Assembly: GCA_035048485.1 (NCBI GenBank)
Contig: CM068585.1
Span: forward strand, 20,448,001-20,512,000
DNA length: 64,000 bases
DNA from: Pteria penguin
Lineage: Eukaryota; Mollusca; Bivalvia; Pterioida; Pteriidae
Direction: 5' to 3'
Shown: positions 1-11,109 of the stretch, piece by piece
Layout of the letters: each line of letters opens with the position of its first letter
How positions within the stretch are numbered: the stretch's first letter is position 1
Notes under the pieces: model-generated
The model's database searches: none
Told to the model about the DNA's origin: nothing
Seen by the model: only the letters and a program-made list of their open reading frames with translations
Program-made: the position numbers and the translations under genes

Positions 1-784
1 TTATTATTTTATGTATAAGAGGAATGCAAGATGTTAACGTTCGCCTGAGTGGAAAGATCTATCCGAAGATTTAATATTATGGTACCATTATTAGTATTTT
101 GACATCCTGAAAACAACATCCCATCCACAAAAAGGTAATAATTCAAATTAGCTTGCTCCTACCAAGTTTGATTCAAATCCAAAATTTGAAATGAAAGTTG
201 GCAATGTTAACCCATATAAAATGATTTTTTTAAATCTTAGAAACGAAATTCGCCAAGAAAGTCAAATATTACACCAAGAATTCCTCTCATATTTTCAAGC
301 ACCTTCTTAACTAAAAGTTAATAATAGGTTGCTGTGAATGACCAAAACTACTCCATTCTGGTCAAATTTGGTCATAATTCTTGGAGTAATTATTGAAAAC
401 AAGTTGAAAATGAAAAGGGATCGAAAAGGGATCACAGACGACTCACAAAACGAGTTACCTTGCATTTGGGACGGTATCTGACGTAAAACAATTATGACGT
501 CATCAAATTCTACAGAAACCGATCCTACTTTGTGAAATGACAGTCAACAATTGACGTTTTCATGGGAACATTTTGACGTCATAATATTTTTTGGTCAGAT
601 ATTATCCAAAATGGAAGGTAAGGCAAAAAGACTTAGTTGAGTTATAGGTGATTCTTTGCTTTAGATGTTGGTTTAAATTACAGAGTAATATAGGTTAAAA
701 TACGGCATACATGACATTTTCCTTTTCAAGAAAAATCATGTTGTAATAAACAAGGTCTTAAAGCATTGTTGCTAATGATATTAC
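1..784. other. Intronic sequence, no gene seen
   Basis: This stretch lies downstream (minus strand) of the last visible exon of the CNBD2-like gene and should be its next intron. I looked for the expected continuation of the cyclic-nucleotide-binding domain (an acceptor followed by a GELALL-like coding run) and did not find it, so the next exon is probably outside the window. Around 155-330 there are phrases such as CCAAGTTTGATT that resemble the roughly 148-bp repeat at 3.3-3.8 kb, suggesting a decayed copy. Confidence 0.5.
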
Positions 785-873
785 CCCAAAACTATTGCCT
801 TTTTTCAGCACAGCAGCTGTCCGCACGACTTGCTCTCCCGACTCGCTGTCTCTCTGCAGAATGGTCACTACCG
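785..873 (-). CDS. CNBD2-like gene exon (mid cyclic-nucleotide domain)
   Basis: 89 bp between acceptor TTTAAATATAG|CGGTAG and donor TTTGGG|GTAATA, phase 1 in and 0 out. It encodes VVTILQRDSESGEQVV and VLKKGNSFG, the strand-turn-strand region just before the phosphate-binding cassette. This is the last exon visible in the window. Confidence 0.9.
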
Positions 874-3800
874 CTATATTTAAATGCAACAGAAATTTCA
901 CATGACAAAGAACGTTGTGGAAATTAAGACTGTATTGAAATATTTAAGAGACTTTTCCAAGTCATTTTTTCATTTAGGTACTAATTTATTAAAGTATGTC
1001 ACAAATACATAAATTCATACCATACTTCGTATGCTTTAAAATTGACCTTTATATCAACCATTATATAATATAATATGTATTCATATTAACCTGTCCCGGA
1101 CAGTATGAAGTAGAAGTTATCCGCCATGTGTCCTTGTCGAATTATCACACGTTTGTCCTCAAAGCTGTGAAACAAAGAATGCAATAGATATCATGCGAAC
1201 TGTGTATCAACTGTAATGTTACCATCACCATAATTTATGTGCGGTAAGTAATTGGAAATTTTAAAACAAGACAGGATGCAGAGTAAAGTACGTTTATAGT
1301 TTAGGGATAAGTGAACAAAAATGATAATAAGTAGAATAAAGTGATTAAAATAAAAGTAAACATTGTTTATATTCATTCATATTTTTCTTTATTGTTTTAA
1401 GGAGTACTCCGCATACCTGTTTTGTATACAGTATATATTTAATTGATATTTTTACTCCAAGTCAAGAATGTATTATACGGGAGGACTACAAATAAAATTT
1501 TTCTTTGATATTTTCTTCACATCTTGTGTTAACGTATGTCTAATCAGAGAATACATTATTAAGTTATATCGAAAGCGTACATTAACTATACACCCAGTCG
1601 GCACACACTAGTGATCTCTGCGTAGTTAAGGGTAATCCAGAGATTACTTACTGTCCGTACCAGACAACACGCACTAGTGATCTCTGCATAGATAAAAGAT
1701 GTTGACATAGTCTTTACTATACATCCCAGTCGGTACGCACTAGTGATCTCTGCGTAGTTAAGGGTAATACAGATTACTTACTGTCCGTACCAGATAACAC
1801 GCATTAGTGATCTCTGCATAGATAAAAGATGTTGACATAGTGCTTACTATACACCCCAGTCTGTACGCACTAGTGATCTCTGCGTAGTTAAGAGTAATCT
1901 ACAGATTACTTACTATTCGTACCAGATAACACACACTAGTGATCTCTGCATAGTCTGCATAGATTTATGTTAAGTACAGAATACTTTCCATACACCCTAA
2001 CCAACACACATTAGTGATCTCTGCGTAGTTAAGGGTAATCCAGAGATTACTTACTGTCCGTACCAGATAACACGCATTAGTGATCTCTGCATAAATAAAA
2101 GATGTTGACATAGTGCTTACTATACACCCCAGTCGGCACACATTAGTGATCTCTGCGTAGTTAAGGGTAATCCAGAGATTACTTACTGTCCGTACCAGAC
2201 AACACGCACTAGTGATCTCTGCATAGATAAAAGATGTTGACATAGTGCTTACTATACATCCCAGTCGGTACGCACTAGTGATCTCTGCGTAGTTAAGGGT
2301 AATCCAGAGATTACTTACTGTCCGTACCAGATAACACGCATTAGTGATCTCTGCATAGATAAAAGATGTTGATATAGTGCTTACTATACACCCCAGTCGG
2401 CACACATTTGTGATCTCTGCGTAGTTAAGAGTAATCCAGAGATTACTTACTGTCCGTACCAGACAACACGCACTAGTGATCTCTGCATAGTCTGCATAGA
2501 TTTATGTTAAGTACAGAATACTTTCCATACACCCTAACCAACACACATTAGTGATCTCTTCATAGTAAAATATAATCCACAGTACTTACTGTTCGTACCA
2601 GCCAACACGCACTAGTGATCTCTGCATAGTGATAGGGAATTCACTGAATGCCTCTACCGCCTGGTTCAGGGCCAGCAAGGATACCTTCAGTTGCTCCTCC
2701 GTCCTTCGCTCAGGGTCCATAGATAATATCACTTTGGCTTCATTACTTAATAGTGCCTGAATAGTAAATATATTTCTAATATAGAATATTTCTCTGCAAC
2801 ACAGACTTACATTTTTGTATATATATTAATGGAATTTTCTATTTAGCGCGTTATTTGATGCAGAATATAATACACTTGTTTAGAATGTTTGGCATAGACT
2901 TGTTGATCCTTTGTAATTATGACTTTATTTTTTGCATGTTGGTGAACATTTATCTAATGTTTGCAGTATTGAAATACTTTTGTGTTGTCATTATATTTTG
3001 GGTATGAATAGCGGACGAGGGCAAGCCAAACATAAAACATCTTGGGCACCTGGTCTGATTTCCAAGAGTTCATGGAACATCTCGGGCACCTGATTTGATT
3101 TCCTGGGTCCATGGAACTCCTCACACATCTGGTTTTATATTTATCTTATTTATTTATTAATGCTTGATTATAATTTTAGAAACTTTCTGCATGGTTATAA
3201 GGATTACTGAATGACCGGATAGCAAAATATAACATTAGCCTACCTGTAGAATTATATCCAGAAACATGTATCTTAGGTCTGAAGATGTTTCCAGAAGTTT
3301 GAATTGGTATCATTAAAGGTATGCAAAAATCAAGCTAAACGCAAAACCAGACTGTGTGCACTGAAGTGTAAAATCGAGGTCAAGGTAATCAAATTTTGTG
3401 TCAGTCGAGAAGAACTCATCAATGTCTACAAACTGACCAAGTTTGAATTCGAAGTTGGTATCATTAATAGTATGCAAGAAATCAAGCTAAACACAAAATC
3501 AGACTGTGTTCACGGAAGTGTAAAGTCGTGGTAAGATTACCAAATTTTGTGTTAGTCGGGAAGAACTCATCAATGCCTAAAAATTGACCAAGTTTGAAGT
3601 TGGTATTGTCAACGGTACACAGAGATCAAGCTAAATGCAAAATCAGACTGTGTTCACTGAAGCGTGAAATCAAGGACAATGTCGCCAAATTTTGCATCAG
3701 TCGGAAAGAACTCACCAATGTCTACTAACCCACCAAGTTTGATTTTAAAAGTATCCTTAATTGTATTCAAGAAACCAAGTTAAACGCAAATTGTTGACGC

Positions 3801-5803
3801 TGGACGAACAGACAGACAGACGGACTTCACGAGTTTACAGACCGGACTCATGCGCGGATCCAGAATTTTTTGTCAGAGGGGGTCCAACCAAAAAAGGTAA
3901 ATTTTTCTCTTAGACGAGGGGGGTCCAACCCAAATATTATCTTTTTTTTGGGGTAAAATTTTCGGATTCCAAGGGGGTGGTGGTTTCCAGACCCCCCTAA
4001 ACCCCCCCCCCCCTCCCTCTGTATCCGCGCATGGGACTTGCTTTGCAAAAATGACACAAATTTCCACATAGAACTAGCTTTCAAACAAATCACTTTTAAA
4101 TACAAAAAAAGAAAAAAGAAATTAGCCGATAGGTTATGTAAGAAATTCATACATTAGCACCATTTAGTTTAACATTTTACAGTTTGTTACATTTATTCCT
4201 TTTGCAAGGTGCAGCAAGCAAGCTTCCTCTTCGCTAATTCGACTAAAGTATTATAATTCCCCTTTTGATGCTATGTAGTAGTGCCATTTCTCCGCACAGT
4301 TTATTCCACATCCATTTCTTGTGTACAATGTTGAATTATTTCTGTACTCTCTGTAAGTTTTCGGTATTTTTGACAGGCGCTGCTACCCTTACTTTCTCGA
4401 GCACCTGGTTTCATCCCCAATTTACAAGAGGTGCTCACCATAGCACTTTGTTATGAGTCACAGAGTAGCAATAATTTCTTATTTCATTTTGTAAATTAAG
4501 CCGGTGTGGCCCAGTGGATGAGGTGTTCGACTTCTGACCGAAAGGTCCCGGGTTCGATTCTCCCCGTGGGCACACCGGTGTTCTGTCTTTCGGATGAGAC
4601 CGAAAAAAACGAGGTCCCGTCTGTTGCAAAGGTAAAACTTTTTACATTCTACTGATCCCAATAAATCATTATATGAGTTATCAAAACCATATATGTCACA
4701 AGTTTAAGTCAGTAGCAAATGTTTTCGACAGCTTACCTCTTTTTTCGCTCTAAAGTCACCGGGATCGAAACTGAGGCCGAACATTTCATATTCTCGTTTG
4801 GAGGTACTGACGTCATCGTGAGCCCAAGATAAGAGGGATTCGTTGCGCTGTCCTGGAGTATTGGAGGTTAACGTTGCCTTCAGTAATACCTGTACCGTTT
4901 TCACAGCTCGCCGAAATCTCACCAATGGCTGAAAAATTCATATTTAGGTGATAATGTTGAGTAAGTTTGACTTCATCTTGGTACTCTCTTTTGATCATGT
5001 ATATTTGTAAGTAAGGAAATAACAGCAGGCGTCATTTCCCAGCTATCCTAAGCGTTCAGTGTGAGTACAAAGACATGCACTTATTTCTAACTGTTAAAAC
5101 TGTAAATTATGATTAAAATCATGAATGTTTGGAGACGATATGGGTCTTCATGAAAAAAAAAATCCGGTTTTTTTTTCTGAAGCGAAGTCGGTGATTCGCG
5201 TCGTCAAACTGGTGTACTTGATTAATGTAACCTGAAAATATCAACCACTACTTCTTAAAAAAAATAAATAAAACCGCAATCCGTATTTAGGGCATTTATA
5301 ATTGGGTATCACCGGTAGTCAAGATACAGAAAGGTCAAAGGTTATGTATGTACCTCTTCCACTTGGATTGGAATAATTTCTTCTACTATTTCGATAACCG
5401 GTGTTTGTGTTTTACTTCTGCTTTTCTTTTTTCGGACTGGAAATCGTCGTATACGTGAGGCTTCGCGGGCTTTTTGTTTCTCCTCTGCTCTTTTATAAAG
5501 TCCCAGAAGATGTGGAGAAACTTTTATGAAACCTATTGCGGCCAAAGTAGGTTTCCGAAGCGTAGGCACTTTAATATATTCACTTTTCTGGGACGGCTTC
5601 GTCTTAAGCGATGTACCCGTATCATCTGCGTTGATTTGGTGTTTACGAATGTACTTGTCTTTCGGATTTTCTAAATGAAACACCATTCTGAAACTTTTCC
5701 GTCTTGGTTTCTGGTGATAGTACGTCCTCTTGACATCTTTTATAACCAAGGGAGGTAGTGGGTAATCTTTTGGAGAAGATAACAGCCTTTCAAAAAGCTC
5801 CAT
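785..5803 (-). CDS. CNBD2-like cyclic-nucleotide-binding-domain protein, partial
   Basis: Coding join, minus strand: 5803-5354, 4928-4737, 2756-2590, 1164-1091, 873-785 (972 bp, 324 residues, continuing off the window). Donors and acceptors are GT-AG and the phases match at every junction (0, 0, 2, 1). Residues 1-150 are basic and low-complexity. Residues 151-214 contain VRFRRAVKTV and FGLSFDPGDFRAKKE. Residues 215-270 contain ERRTEEQLKVSLLAL and end MQRSLVRVGWYEH. Residues 271-324 contain RVIIRQGHMADNFYFILSG and VLKKGNSFG, the first beta strands of a cyclic-nucleotide-binding fold. The phosphate-binding cassette would follow off-window, so ligand binding cannot be judged. The FRR helix, LSFD, RTEE and WYEHF order matches my memory of the CNBD2 family. 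ATG 5803 has a good context (GGGATGG) but the frame is open 15 codons upstream, so it may be an internal exon. Family assignment is strong; the subfamily is inferred. Confidence 0.85.
1091..1164 (-). CDS. CNBD2-like gene exon (start of cyclic-nucleotide domain)
   Basis: 74 bp between acceptor TTGTTTCACAG|CTTTGA and donor GGGACAG|GTTAAT, phase 2 in and 1 out. It encodes FEDKRVIIRQGHMADNFYF then ILSGT, the characteristic opening of a cyclic-nucleotide-binding domain. Confidence 0.92.
1590..2589 (-). repeat. 66-bp array derived from exon 3 end and its splice donor
   Basis: About 15 monomers occupy intron 3, marked on the plus strand by AGTGATCTCT at 1610, 1676, 1742, 1806, 1871, 1938, 2012, 2078, 2144, 2210, 2276, 2342, 2475 and 2549 (one variant at 2409). 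The 16th occurrence, at 2617, is inside the real exon. Two types alternate, giving a 132-bp dimer. On the minus strand type A reads TATGCAG/AGATCACTAGTGCG ... CTGGTACGGACA/GTAAGTAAT. Type B reads CTACGCAG/AGATCACTAGTGTG ... GGGTGTATA/GTAAGCAC. Both align with the authentic exon end and donor. Pyrimidine-rich runs (ATCTTTTATCTATGCAG; ATTACCCTTAACTACGCAG) precede most AGs. The array stops at the live exon boundary. Confidence 0.9.
2590..2756 (-). CDS. CNBD2-like gene exon, source of the intronic array
   Basis: 167 bp between acceptor TTACTATTCAG|GCACTA and donor GAACA|GTAAGTACT, phase 0 in and phase 2 out. It encodes ALLSNEAKVILSMDPERRTE and ends MQRSLVRVGWYE. Reading through the donor gives CAG TAA, an immediate stop. 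The last ~33 bp of this exon and the donor are the parent of the 66-bp monomers that fill the following intron. Confidence 0.9.
3020..3130. repeat. Short two-copy repeat
   Basis: Two imperfect ~48-bp copies share GGGCACCTG, TTGATTTCC and CATGGAAC. They lie in intron 2 of the CNBD2-like gene. No function is seen. Confidence 0.5.
3280..3800. repeat. About four copies of a ~148-bp tandem repeat
   Basis: Copies start near 3293, 3435, 3587 and 3731, each with CCAAGTTTGA or similar, GTTGGTATCATTAA, ATCAAGCTAAAC, CAGACTGTGTTCAC and GAAGAACTCATCAATG. The block ends in an ACAGACAGACAGACGGAC microsatellite, a layout I recall from dispersed molluscan repeats. It sits in intron 2 of the CNBD2-like gene. 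A 76-codon open frame here is a by-product of the repeat. Confidence 0.75.
3849..4033. mobile_element. 185-bp MITE with 5-bp target duplication
   Basis: Terminal inverted repeats are CATGCGCGGATCCAGA on the left and, reverse-complemented, CATGCGCGGATACAGA on the right. The flanks are a perfect 5-bp direct duplication, GGACT (3844-3848 and 4034-4038). The interior has G runs on the left half and a long C run on the right. It belongs to the same group as the elements at 10558, 35435 and 39521. It encodes nothing and is inserted in intron 2 of the CNBD2-like gene. Confidence 0.85.
4500..4670 (+). mobile_element. tRNA-derived SINE
   Basis: The head has polymerase III promoter-like boxes: A-box region TGGCCCAGTGGATGAGG and B-box GGTCCCGGGTTCGATTC, spaced as in a tRNA. 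The body has TTTCGGATGAGACC and GAGGTCCCGTCTG, which resembles the conserved central domain I associate with metazoan MetaSINEs (from memory). It lies in intron 2 of the CNBD2-like gene, opposite in orientation to the gene. Confidence 0.75.
4737..4928 (-). CDS. CNBD2-like gene exon (FRR helix and LSFD segment)
   Basis: 64 codons between acceptor AATTTTTCAG|CCATTG and donor AAAGAG|GTAAGC, phase 0 at both ends. It encodes PLVRFRRAVKTVQVLLKATL, then FGLSFDPGDFRAKKE. This is the segment upstream of the cyclic-nucleotide domain in CNBD2-type proteins as I recall them. Confidence 0.85.
5354..5803 (-). CDS. CNBD2-like gene, most 5' confident exon
   Basis: 150 codons, starting at ATG 5803 if this is the first coding exon. 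The exon ends GAAGAG|GTACAT, phase 0. Reading through the donor gives a stop three codons later. Upstream of the ATG the frame runs through CDLRPKKHFG to a TGA at about 5847, beside a weak acceptor (TTTCTTTGAG), so an upstream exon is possible. The product is Lys/Arg-rich, with RRFPVRKKKSRSK near its end followed by an acidic, hydrophobic tail. Confidence 0.75.
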
Positions 5804-5847
5804 CCCAAAGTGCTTTTTCGGCCGTAGATCACAATATGTGTTTTCTC

Positions 5848-6895
5848 AAAGAAAATATTTTAGTTTCCAAAACACCAATGCTCGTTTTAATCTGTGTTAC
5901 TCCCAGTATTATGCCGATATTAATTTAGTGGTAAATAGGGACTACGATATAAGTCGACACATATGGATGTACCTAAATGTCTGAAGGTTAAATGGACTGC
6001 TAATCACTTATATACCTTGTCATTGGCACATTTCAGAGTGTTCTTATATATATATTCAGTATATCATTTTATGTTGACACTCGTTTTTACTTATCCATTT
6101 TATGACAGACAGTGTTTTGTAAAGACTGTGAATGCTCTATTCATTTATCACTCGGGTTAGAAATTCTGCATTATACATACTGTTTATACAACTATTGTTT
6201 AAGCGCCTATTTTAGAACTATAGATTTTGATTTCTATTGATAGATGATAAATTGTAGATATGGGGAGAAGTCAGCTCTAAGATGGTATTAAAGAGCTTTT
6301 GTTGGCCCTTTCAATCAGTATATAGATATTGCTTTTATACTCTGGTCTAGATGCTATGCAATAAGCTAGCAATGTTGATCTTTAATTACAGACCATGTTA
6401 TTAAGGGCACCTTACAACTTTTCAACTTCAATGGAACAATTTTTGTTAAATACCATATATTAAATTACGATTTTTCACACCCCACAAAATTAGGTCATTC
6501 TTTTTAAGGGATACACATTGTTATTTTGTCAACAATACATTTAAAACATGTTTTTAGTTTTAGAAATGATTTTTGAAGATTAATTTTTTTCGGGGCGGCG
6601 AAATATTCTACTATATAAATAATACCCATACAAATAAAATTAGAGATAATTTTTCAGTTTGTTAAAATCTGACTTATCGTGAGAATGTAAAGGTAAATCC
6701 ATTCAAAACTGAAATTCGTGTACACTACCTTTAGAGTTGTGATCAAGTTCAAAGTTAATATTTATTTGTAATGGGAAAAGCAGAAATATCTCTCTCTCAT
6801 ATTAAATGTTTTCTAGACAAAGTTTATAAGCAAAGAAAAAGAAAGAAAAAAATGTCGCAGTCCTAACAATGATACCCGTTAAAACTACTAAAGAC
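5848..6895. other. No gene seen
   Basis: AT-rich sequence upstream (minus-strand sense) of the most 5' confident CNBD2-like exon. Open frames here are short and lack splice or protein logic. No promoter motif could be called. Confidence 0.5.
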
Positions 6896-6899
6896 AAAT

Positions 6900-7712
6900 A
6901 CATGTAATTGCATTTGGAAAGCATGTTATGAGTTAATGTTTGATGAATGTATAACAAACGATAATTCTAAAAACTGGGTTTGTGGTGTGAAAAATTTGTT
7001 TCAAGTATTGGCTTAATGGATTTATGGTTGAAACAATACGTAGAAAACCAGAATACATCTTAGGCATAGGCCATAGCCATACAACGTGTAATTTATATAT
7101 ACAAGCAGTCTATTTTATCTGATGTTAGTGACTCACTGAAATGTTACATTTATAAATTTATGATAGATAACTTTACATTACAGGGTTATCTCCTCAAACG
7201 AATTCTACCATTATACAAAAAAAAAACCCCCCTTATTTGTAAATTTAGGGTTTTCTCCCATTATCTTATTGTAGAGACAGGCCGATACAAAAAAGTTCCT
7301 CTAGATAGACGATTATGTCCGTTGTGTAAAGTAGATAAAGGAGACAAGTTCCACTTTGTTTTGAAATGTCCTTTTTATATTGATTTCAGACAAAAATATA
7401 TAAAAAGATATTACTCTGTAAGACCCTCTGTCTATAAATTGATACAATTTCTTTCAACGCAAAATGTAAAGAAAATGTAAATGTTCGCTTGGTAGATATA
7501 TAAAGTATGCTTTTAATATACAAAAACAAATAGTAAAGAATTATTAATGAATGTATGATTAAGATACTGTTTAGAATTATTTATGTCGATCTATGTATGA
7601 TTAACAGACTGCCTTTTTCTGACCATGTATTATGAAATTTAAGTTGTATTATTTCATGTATTGTAATGTCTATAAGCTGTATTGCTTTTGAACAATAAAC
7701 TAATAATTAGAT
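6900..7712 (+). mobile_element. 5'-truncated, decayed LINE 3' end
   Basis: The 3' part of a non-LTR retrotransposon. Shifted frames at 6925-7160 read like NSKNWVCGVKNLFQ. An open stretch at 7160-7480 encodes LICKFRVFSHYLIVETGRY and a zinc knuckle CPLCKVDKGDKFHFVLKC (C-x2-C-x9-H-x4-C). The same layout ends the intact ORF at 56-58.5 kb. The 3' end near 7712 is GAACAATAAACTAATAAT, matching the ends at 20612 and 60930. The reverse transcriptase is missing and there are several frameshifts. Confidence 0.8.
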
Positions 7713-8229
7713 TTAAACTTTTGCGCATGAGTTTACCTAAAGAACATGTACTTCAGCCCAGAGAGATAACATAAAGGATGATAATGAACATTGTTGATAT
7801 ACTTCTGATGTTGACTAGTATATGGAATATATATAGAATTCCGTAAAGTATAAAATCAAAAGCAAAATTTACCAAATCAAATCTTCATTCGATAGAAATA
7901 TGTATTCTTGAAGGTGAAGTATAGTACCTATGAAATTATTATTACCATAAACGGATAAAATCGATATTGACCCTTTTACATTAATCTTCTAATTCTACCC
8001 CCCCCCCTCCCCATCACATCCACGACAAAATCCGTATACTAGTATTATGTGCAGTGTGTTGCCGTCGACCTATGGCTTTAAAAATTAAAATTCTTGGTAC
8101 TATATTCTACTTATAAATTCCTTTTTACAGTCTTTACACTTTCCCACATTTTTCTTCTCCACAAATATCGACAATCATAAATCTTCCCCCTCCCCCAGAA
8201 TACCTTATTCTCAAATAATCTAAACCCAC
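7713..8229. other. No gene seen
   Basis: Noncoding AT-rich stretch with a C-run at 7998-8010. Nothing else is recognisable. Confidence 0.4.
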
Positions 8230-8400
8230 CTGAGAATTGTAACATCCTAAACACATACTATAATGTAGCATTGTAGCTTTATGTATGGTATTATTTGGAG
8301 TGGTAGTCGTGGTATATGGCGGGATTAGGTCACCGTATTCCAGAAGTGTTGAGGAGAGATCATCATACGATTTCACACGGCACATATTGCTATGACAGAT
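8230..8400 (-). CDS. Candidate exon, 57 codons
   Basis: Open phase-0 block between a weak acceptor (GTACAATAG|ATCTGT) and a good donor (TTCTCAG|GTGGGT). It encodes CRVKSYDDLSSTLLEYGDLI, then a Thr-rich run and MCLGCYNSQ. Its phase fits the preceding candidate exon at 8825-8977 (phase 0 to 0). It could be a 5' exon of the CNBD2-like gene, but the exon at 5354-5803 would need another exon or a start between them. No family is recognised. Confidence 0.35.
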
Positions 8401-8824
8401 CTATTGTACACTGTCATGATTGATACACTGCCAATACATGTAAACCAATATACAACCAACAAATCCATACTCAATACCCTAATTCTCTTCATAAAAATTT
8501 AATAACAGATAATCTGAGGTTACCAAGAATACAAAAGAGGGGCATGCTCGGTATCTTTTTGAAGAAAGTGAACTTTGTTTAAATTTCAACGCATATCTCA
8601 CTTCTAAATTCTTTATCACTGGCACCTAGAAATACACAGTATGGCAGAGAATTCACCGTGCCCTATTATCGTATTCAAAGAACAAAATTTCTTCAGTTAA
8701 ACACATAGAATATTTATCAACTTAATCATTTTATAATGGGATTCAGCAGTAAATATACGATTTAGTTACGAAAAATCTTTAATTGAAATCTCTCTTGTGC
8801 AAGTAAGACCTTTTAGTAACTTAC

Positions 8825-8977
8825 ATATACTACTGAGTGAGTAGCAGTACTAGAAATCTTCTTCTGGCGAATAAACACTCTACAAGTAAGAATTCTTCGA
8901 TAGATCCTATTCCAACTCGCACCGTCTCTTTCACTGATGTCCTTGTATAATCCGGAACTTCTTTTCCGTACCCGTTC
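8825..8977 (-). CDS. Candidate exon, 51 codons
   Basis: Runs from acceptor-like CACTCTCAG|GAACGG to donor GTATAT|GTAAGTTAC, phase 0 at both ends. An in-frame ATG lies at 9001. It encodes ERVRKRSSGLYKDISERDGA, then WNRIYRRI, basic and Ser-rich like the 15.3-kb candidate exon. No domain is recognised; it is supported only by open frame, donor quality and phase. Confidence 0.4.
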
Positions 8978-9019
8978 CTGAGAGTGTCCCCTGGATGCCA
9001 TTGAATAATTTGCGTCATA

Positions 9020-10080
9020 AAATGTTCACCAAGAACTTTATTTATTTATTTTTAAGCCCCGTAAAATTTCAATGGTTTCATTTCGCACTTTTGTATCAGA
9101 TTAAGATATTTTCACGAAAAGCTGAATTCTGTGGACATGTCTTCGTCGTGATGTAACAGGTCATCTATGGACAATTCCGTGTCAAAACTGTAGTCTTAAG
9201 TTCAAAATACTTTGTTCGCAGTTAAAAGATCCCACGTGTGCCTTGCTAATTGAGTAAATGTCACTTGTATTATCGTGTTTCTATGTCTTCATTGATGCAT
9301 TGGCCCATTCCGAAGGTAATAGAGGATATCTCTATCAGTTTGTTGATTTTGTCGCCTCCATACATATGAATTATGAGGTTTTATTACACTCTATAATTCT
9401 GATTGTGTAAATACTTTAACATACATCATTACCCACTTACCCCTATCGCATCATTTGAAAAAAGATATTGCCTCTCTCAATCAAGTTCACATCGTAACTA
9501 AATGAAAACCATCGAAGTAACATTGGTCGCTACATTCTATAGTGAATAGTTTTTATGCATCTTGTATGGGCAAAGGAATATCCAGAAGTTCAAAAAAGGG
9601 GTCAGGCCGTAAGATATAGTGGTGGAAACATAGGTAGATTACCACAAGTTTTCATGATCTTATGATTAGTATGGGCAAAACATGAGGAGTGTTGACAATG
9701 GACTCTAGCTCCGTATCCACCACTGGTGTAATGGATAAATAAATGCATGGATGTAAGATGAACATTTGCCATACCATTCGTTACAGACGTTTGGCCACCT
9801 TTTAACAGTAGCGATCTGTTCTCTAATATCTCCATTCACTGATTTATGATATCACAAAATAACTAATGTAGGAAGCATTTCAGAAGTGAGGAGGGGGAGG
9901 GCAAACCTGGAAATACGATTCGTTTCGTAACGTGATACAAAACTGGTCAATGATCGACCAAAAAGCCCCTCCCGCGTTATTACGGACCAGAACGGAAAAT
10001 CACATGAATTGTATCACACTTAATCACAACAACACGATAGCAATGCATGGAGAATTAAATACATTCGAAATGGTTGTTGC
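9020..10080. other. No gene seen
   Basis: AT-rich noncoding sequence with only short chance open frames. No repeat family or regulatory motif is recognised. Confidence 0.4.
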
Positions 10081-10082
10081 AC

Positions 10083-10267
10083 ATTAGTGGATTTAGAGGG
10101 GGTTTCAGGAGTTGCAACCCCACTTTGGTCAGAAAATTTTACCAAAAAGAAGTAATTTTCAACCATTTTAATGGTTTCAGCCCCCCTTCCCCTTTCGGAC
10201 TGAATAGTGCAAAATATAAATCATGGGAGGCTGCAACCCCCTTTCAAAAATTTCCAGATCCGCCAAT
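10083..10267. mobile_element. G/C-tract MITE, about 185 bp
   Basis: The left end ATTAGTGGATTTAGAGGGG pairs with the right end CCAGATCCGCCAAT. The interior carries GCAACCCC and CTGCAACCCCC phrases that recur in the foldback element at 39521-40620. No clean 5-bp target duplication is seen, so the exact ends are uncertain. Confidence 0.6.
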
Positions 10268-10557
10268 ATTCTTTAATACGATGCAGTTGTGAAATGTTGT
10301 ACATGTATTTCACATTTTTTTGAAGGTAAATACATAATTTTAGTTTATTATTTAAAATCAATTGATTGGATTTTGTTAAATTGTTATTATTTTCTAAAGT
10401 CTGCACGTGTAGATAAAAATTCAAAAACTTCAACAACGTCAAAACTGAAATTGTTTTGAAATTTTAAAATCAAATTTTCGCATGTTGTATTTCCATGTGG
10501 TTTTATAAAGGAAGCTACAACTAGCGGTGTAGAACATAGAACAATATTAAAACCGAT

Positions 10558-10755
10558 CATACGCGGATCTAGCGGAAGGGGGGGGGGGGGCGAAATGGGC
10601 CTGAACTATCTCCCCTAGAATTTGTCAATTTTAGTTTTATTTTCCCAACATATTTTACCGAAATTCATAGGTTCGACCCCGTACATGGACTGACCCACCC
10701 CCCCCCCCCCCCCCCCCCGCTTTCCAACCGGAAAAAAATTCTGGTCCAGCCCATG
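10558..10755. mobile_element. G/C-tract MITE-like element
   Basis: Left end CATACGCGGATCTAG; right end GGTCCAGCCCATG. A G-run follows the left end and a C-run of about 22 precedes the right, as in the 3849-4033 element. An ATCAT pair straddles the ends (10556-10560 and 10756-10760), but it overlaps the apparent inverted repeat, so the duplication is ambiguous. Confidence 0.55.
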
Positions 10756-11109
10756 ATCATTCCTTTAAAACTCAATGTTAACATGTGCAACTTTCATGTT
10801 CCCTAATAATAATACGAAATGAATCCACCATGTAGCGTTATGAATGAAAAGATGGGATTAGAACACCTAGTAGAGGTTGATATATAATCAATATTGATCA
10901 TCATTTTCAATCTTGTTGTCAAATCCTTTAATTCATATGTTATAATAAGTACATGTTATGATGATTTATCTGAATAAATACTGTTTAAACCAATATTGAT
11001 CATTGATGTATGGAGGAATATGTGTGCCTCTTTCGTGTAAGACAAATGTGCAAGGTTGACATATCTTAATGTGGTCTTGTCAGATATTTAATTTGATAAT
11101 ATTCTGATA

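Noticed and set aside
1965..2405. 146-codon minus-strand open frame in the 1.6-2.6 kb array
   Set aside because: It is in a different frame from the parent exon and is a by-product of 66-bp periodicity.
1590..2589. CRISPR-like direct repeat array
   Set aside because: Monomers are contiguous and diverged, with no unique spacers, and the context is a eukaryotic intron.
4500..4575. Possible genuine tRNA gene (plus strand)
   Set aside because: tRNA-like head only; followed by a SINE central domain and no consistent cloverleaf ends.
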